A stretch of 6,425 bases of DNA, taken from positions 1 to 6,425 of the forward strand of contig JAEWFK010000114.1 in the NCBI GenBank assembly GCA_023388835.1, written 5' to 3'. Position numbers and translations under genes: made by a program. Numbering within the stretch: the stretch's first letter is position 1; each line of letters opens with the position of its first letter. Shown here one piece after another: positions 5,530-6,425 of this stretch. The DNA comes from Pseudomonadota bacterium (lineage in GTDB: Bacteria; Pseudomonadota; Gammaproteobacteria; Burkholderiales; Burkholderiaceae_B). Under the pieces are notes generated by a model, which saw only the letters and a program-made list of their open reading frames with translations, made no database searches and was not told the origin of the DNA.

Positions 5530-5545
5530 AGCAAGCTGAGTGCCC
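5530..5545 (-). promoter_or_regulatory. Sigma54-type -24/-12 promoter of the YciE/YciF-like gene
   Basis: On the minus strand GGGCACTCAGCTTGCT matches TGGCACGNNNNTTGCW except at the first and seventh positions. GG (5544-5543) and GC (5532-5531) are 12 bp apart. The predicted transcript start is near 5519, giving a leader of about 38 nt to the ATG at 5481. No convincing sigma70 pair was seen for this gene, though the divergent tRNA promoter lies close by. Confidence 0.6.
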
Positions 5546-5572
5546 GCGAATGGCGGACGGCACCTCCTCGAC

Positions 5573-5602
5573 TTGACAACGCCGGTAAGATCGAGCTATA
5601 GT
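5573..5602 (+). promoter_or_regulatory. Sigma70-type promoter of the initiator tRNA gene
   Basis: A perfect -35 box TTGACA (5573-5578) and -10 box TATAGT (5597-5602, five of six) are separated by 18 bp. The predicted start is near 5609, about 15 bases before the mature tRNA end, leaving a short leader for RNase P removal. This strong constitutive form fits a tRNA gene and contrasts with the sigma54-type signals around it. Confidence 0.8.
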
Positions 5603-5623
5603 TCTTTCTTTGCACAGAACAGA

Positions 5624-5700
5624 CGCGGGGTGGAGCAGTCTGGCAGCTCGTCGGGCTCATAACCCGAAGGTCACAGGTTCAAATCCTGTCCCCGCAACCA
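5624..5700 (+). tRNA. Initiator tRNA-fMet, anticodon CAT
   Basis: A complete 77-base cloverleaf including an encoded CCA end (5698-5700). The anticodon CAT is at 5658-5660. Initiator hallmarks are present: the acceptor stem CGCGGGG/CCCCGCA leaves C1 unpaired with A72, and the anticodon stem carries three consecutive G-C pairs (GGG/CCC). The T-loop GTTCAAATC is standard. It reads as a single-gene transcript with its own promoter and terminator. It differs from the E. coli sequence mainly in the T-stem (ACAGG/CCTGT). No attachment-site duplication or integrase is seen next to it. Confidence 0.98.
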
Positions 5701-5704
5701 ACAG

Positions 5705-5741
5705 AAAGCCGGCCGAACAACAGTGTTCGGCCGGCTTTTTT
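5705..5741 (+). terminator. Strong intrinsic terminator of the tRNA-fMet gene
   Basis: A perfect 15-bp stem (5705-5719 with 5724-5738) rich in GC, loop ACAG (5720-5723), followed by six T's (5736-5741). It begins five bases after the tRNA CCA. On the minus strand only three T's follow, so back-up termination of the 70-aa gene would be weaker. Confidence 0.92.
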
Positions 5742-5788
5742 GTGGCCGCTTGGGGCCCTAAGCCCGTTTGCTGGCACCGGCTCGTGCG

Positions 5789-6001
5789 TCATTCCTTCAC
5801 ATAATTCGGTCTGCGAGCCAGCAATGCGAACTGCGACGCCTGTTCCGTTGGCTCGACGTAGGCGTTCAGACGTAATGCGGCTTCATTGGCGGCCGAGATC
5901 CAGTCATCGCCGGCAATATCTACCATCGCGTCCACCCGCACCATGGTCTCCTGCCTGTCGCCAAGCACATCTTTCAAGAGCGTATACATGCAGTCATCCA
6001 T
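5789..6001 (-). CDS. Small protein of unknown function (70 aa)
   Basis: A 70-codon gene; its ATG at 6001 has a strong GGAGG ribosome site with about six bases between. The protein begins MDDCMYTLLKDVLG, has an acidic middle (VDAMVDIAGDDWISAANEA) and ends ARRPNYVKE. It is mildly acidic, with no signal peptide and no convincing membrane segment, so it is probably cytoplasmic and largely helical. I do not recognise a family. A sigma54-type element with a full consensus -24 half lies 37 bp upstream of the start. The gene is divergent from the exported Gly/Ser-rich gene at 6207, which has its own sigma54-type element, so the two may respond to the same signal. The good ribosome site, promoter and lack of competing frames make it likely to be real. 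Confidence 0.75.
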   Translation of the reverse strand: MDDCMYTLLKDVLGDRQETMVRVDAMVDIAGDDWISAANEAALRLNAYVEPTEQASQFALLARRPNYVKE

Positions 6002-6037
6002 GTGAGCCTCCGGCTTTGTTTCGATGATAGTGCTTGT

Positions 6038-6053
6038 AGCGATTTCCGTGCCA
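6038..6053 (-). promoter_or_regulatory. Sigma54-type -24/-12 promoter of the 70-aa gene
   Basis: On the minus strand TGGCACGGAAATCGCT matches TGGCACGNNNNTTGCW at all defined positions but one (C for T before the GC). GG (6052-6051) and GC (6040-6039) are 12 bp apart. The predicted start is near 6027, about 26 bases before the ATG at 6001, with the GGAGG site inside the leader. Confidence 0.65.
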
Positions 6054-6153
6054 TTCGTGGCTCCTACGGCAGCGAAGCTTTAAGTTCTCTTCACCGGGTG
6101 GCATCGATACTGAGTGTGTCGCTGAGGACATTTCCCCCGGTATGGGCGGGGCG

Positions 6154-6169
6154 AGGCATGGCCATTGCT
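6154..6169 (+). promoter_or_regulatory. Sigma54-type -24/-12 promoter of the Gly/Ser-rich exported protein gene
   Basis: AGGCATGGCCATTGCT matches TGGCAYRNNNNTTGCW except at the first position. GG (6155-6156) and GC (6167-6168) are 12 bp apart. The predicted start is near 6180, about 27 bases before the ATG at 6207. It faces away from the sigma54-type element at 6038-6053, with exactly 100 bp between the two elements. Confidence 0.65.
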
Positions 6170-6206
6170 AGTAAGGCGTGTCAATTCGACCATACCGGAG
6201 GTAATG

Positions 6207-6425
6207 ATGAAGAAGACGCTTTTGGCTACCGTATTTTCCGCAGCGCTGATGGCCACGCCGGCTCTTTTCGCTCAAACAGGCACCGGGGGCGGCGACGGCA
6301 GCGGCGCGGGGGGCGCCAATGGTGCCTCGAGTTCGACAGGGGCCTCGGGCGGAATGGGCAATAACAGCGTGGGCTCGAGCGGCACCACATCGCCCAACGC
6401 GCCCCTTACTCCATCGCAAACTCAG
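6207..6425 (+). CDS. Exported Gly/Ser-rich small protein, N-terminal 73 residues (3' end outside window)
   Basis: The frame stays open to the right edge and so has no stop here. It begins MKKTLLATVFSAALMATPA and has a classic Sec signal peptide, with two Lys, a hydrophobic core and predicted cleavage after ALFA (residue 22). The visible mature part is nearly all Gly, Ser, Thr, Ala and Asn (for example TGTGGGDGSGAGGANG), then turns to Pro/Thr/Gln-rich sequence. That suggests a disordered periplasmic or secreted protein; no catalytic motif or family is recognised. The strong GGAGG (6197-6201) favours the second of two tandem ATGs (6207 rather than 6204). The gene has a sigma54-type promoter and diverges from the 70-aa gene. 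A periplasmic stress role or a surface role are both possible. Confidence 0.78.
   Translation, partial: MKKTLLATVFSAALMATPALFAQTGTGGGDGSGAGGANGASSSTGASGGMGNNSVGSSGTTSPNAPLTPSQTQ

Noticed and set aside
5409..5660. Minus-strand open frame of 83 codons
   Set aside because: It starts within the tRNA gene and runs through the two promoters into the YciE/YciF-like gene in another frame.
5624..5741. tRNA-fMet as a mobile-element attachment site
   Set aside because: No direct repeat of the tRNA 3' end, integrase or composition shift is visible nearby in this window.

Overview
This GC-rich window reads like the chromosome of a betaproteobacterium, most likely a Burkholderiales of the Bordetella/Achromobacter type. 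That placement rests on base composition, codon use and gene families read by eye; no database search was possible. All seven protein genes look intact except the two cut by the window edges. No insertion sequence, phage gene, integrase or CRISPR array is visible.

Layout from left to right. (1) The N-terminal 308 residues of a BenE-type benzoate transporter lie on the minus strand and run off the left edge. (2) A divergent 97-codon gene encodes a very acidic, disordered protein. (3) Convergent with it is a two-gene minus-strand operon: a cytosolic PAS-PAS-GGDEF-EAL cyclic-di-GMP enzyme (708 aa), whose stop codon overlaps the start codon of an exported staphylococcal-nuclease-like protein (196 aa). 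(4) On the plus strand follows a 99-codon gene for a hydrophilic, disordered protein. (5) A 370-bp gene-free convergent region holds two of the three copies of an unusual composite repeat resembling grouped DnaA boxes. (6) A minus-strand ferritin-like YciE/YciF-family (DUF892) gene comes next. (7) The initiator tRNA-fMet gene follows, with a strong sigma70-type promoter and a textbook terminator. (8) A 70-codon minus-strand gene of unknown function diverges from a plus-strand gene for an exported Gly/Ser-rich protein that is cut by the right edge.

The main pattern that ordinary gene calling would miss is promoter architecture. Five genes (the 97-aa, 99-aa, YciE/YciF-like, 70-aa and Gly/Ser-rich exported proteins) each have a sigma54-type -24/-12 element (GG and GC exactly 12 bp apart) in the right orientation. 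Each lies about 25 to 50 bp upstream of the start codon. The benE gene, the cyclic-di-GMP operon and the tRNA gene have none that I can see. This suggests a local cluster of RpoN-dependent small, mostly stress-like genes, probably under one or more enhancer-binding activators encoded elsewhere.

The second pattern is a three-copy, same-orientation repeat of the form GTTYTCC-N6-TTRTKCACA-N5-TGGGGATAA. One copy lies directly upstream of a sigma54 element and two lie in the convergent gap. It may be a DnaA-binding or DnaA-titrating element, but that is inference. The cyclic-di-GMP enzyme and the exported nuclease, being translationally coupled, may act together on biofilm matrix.
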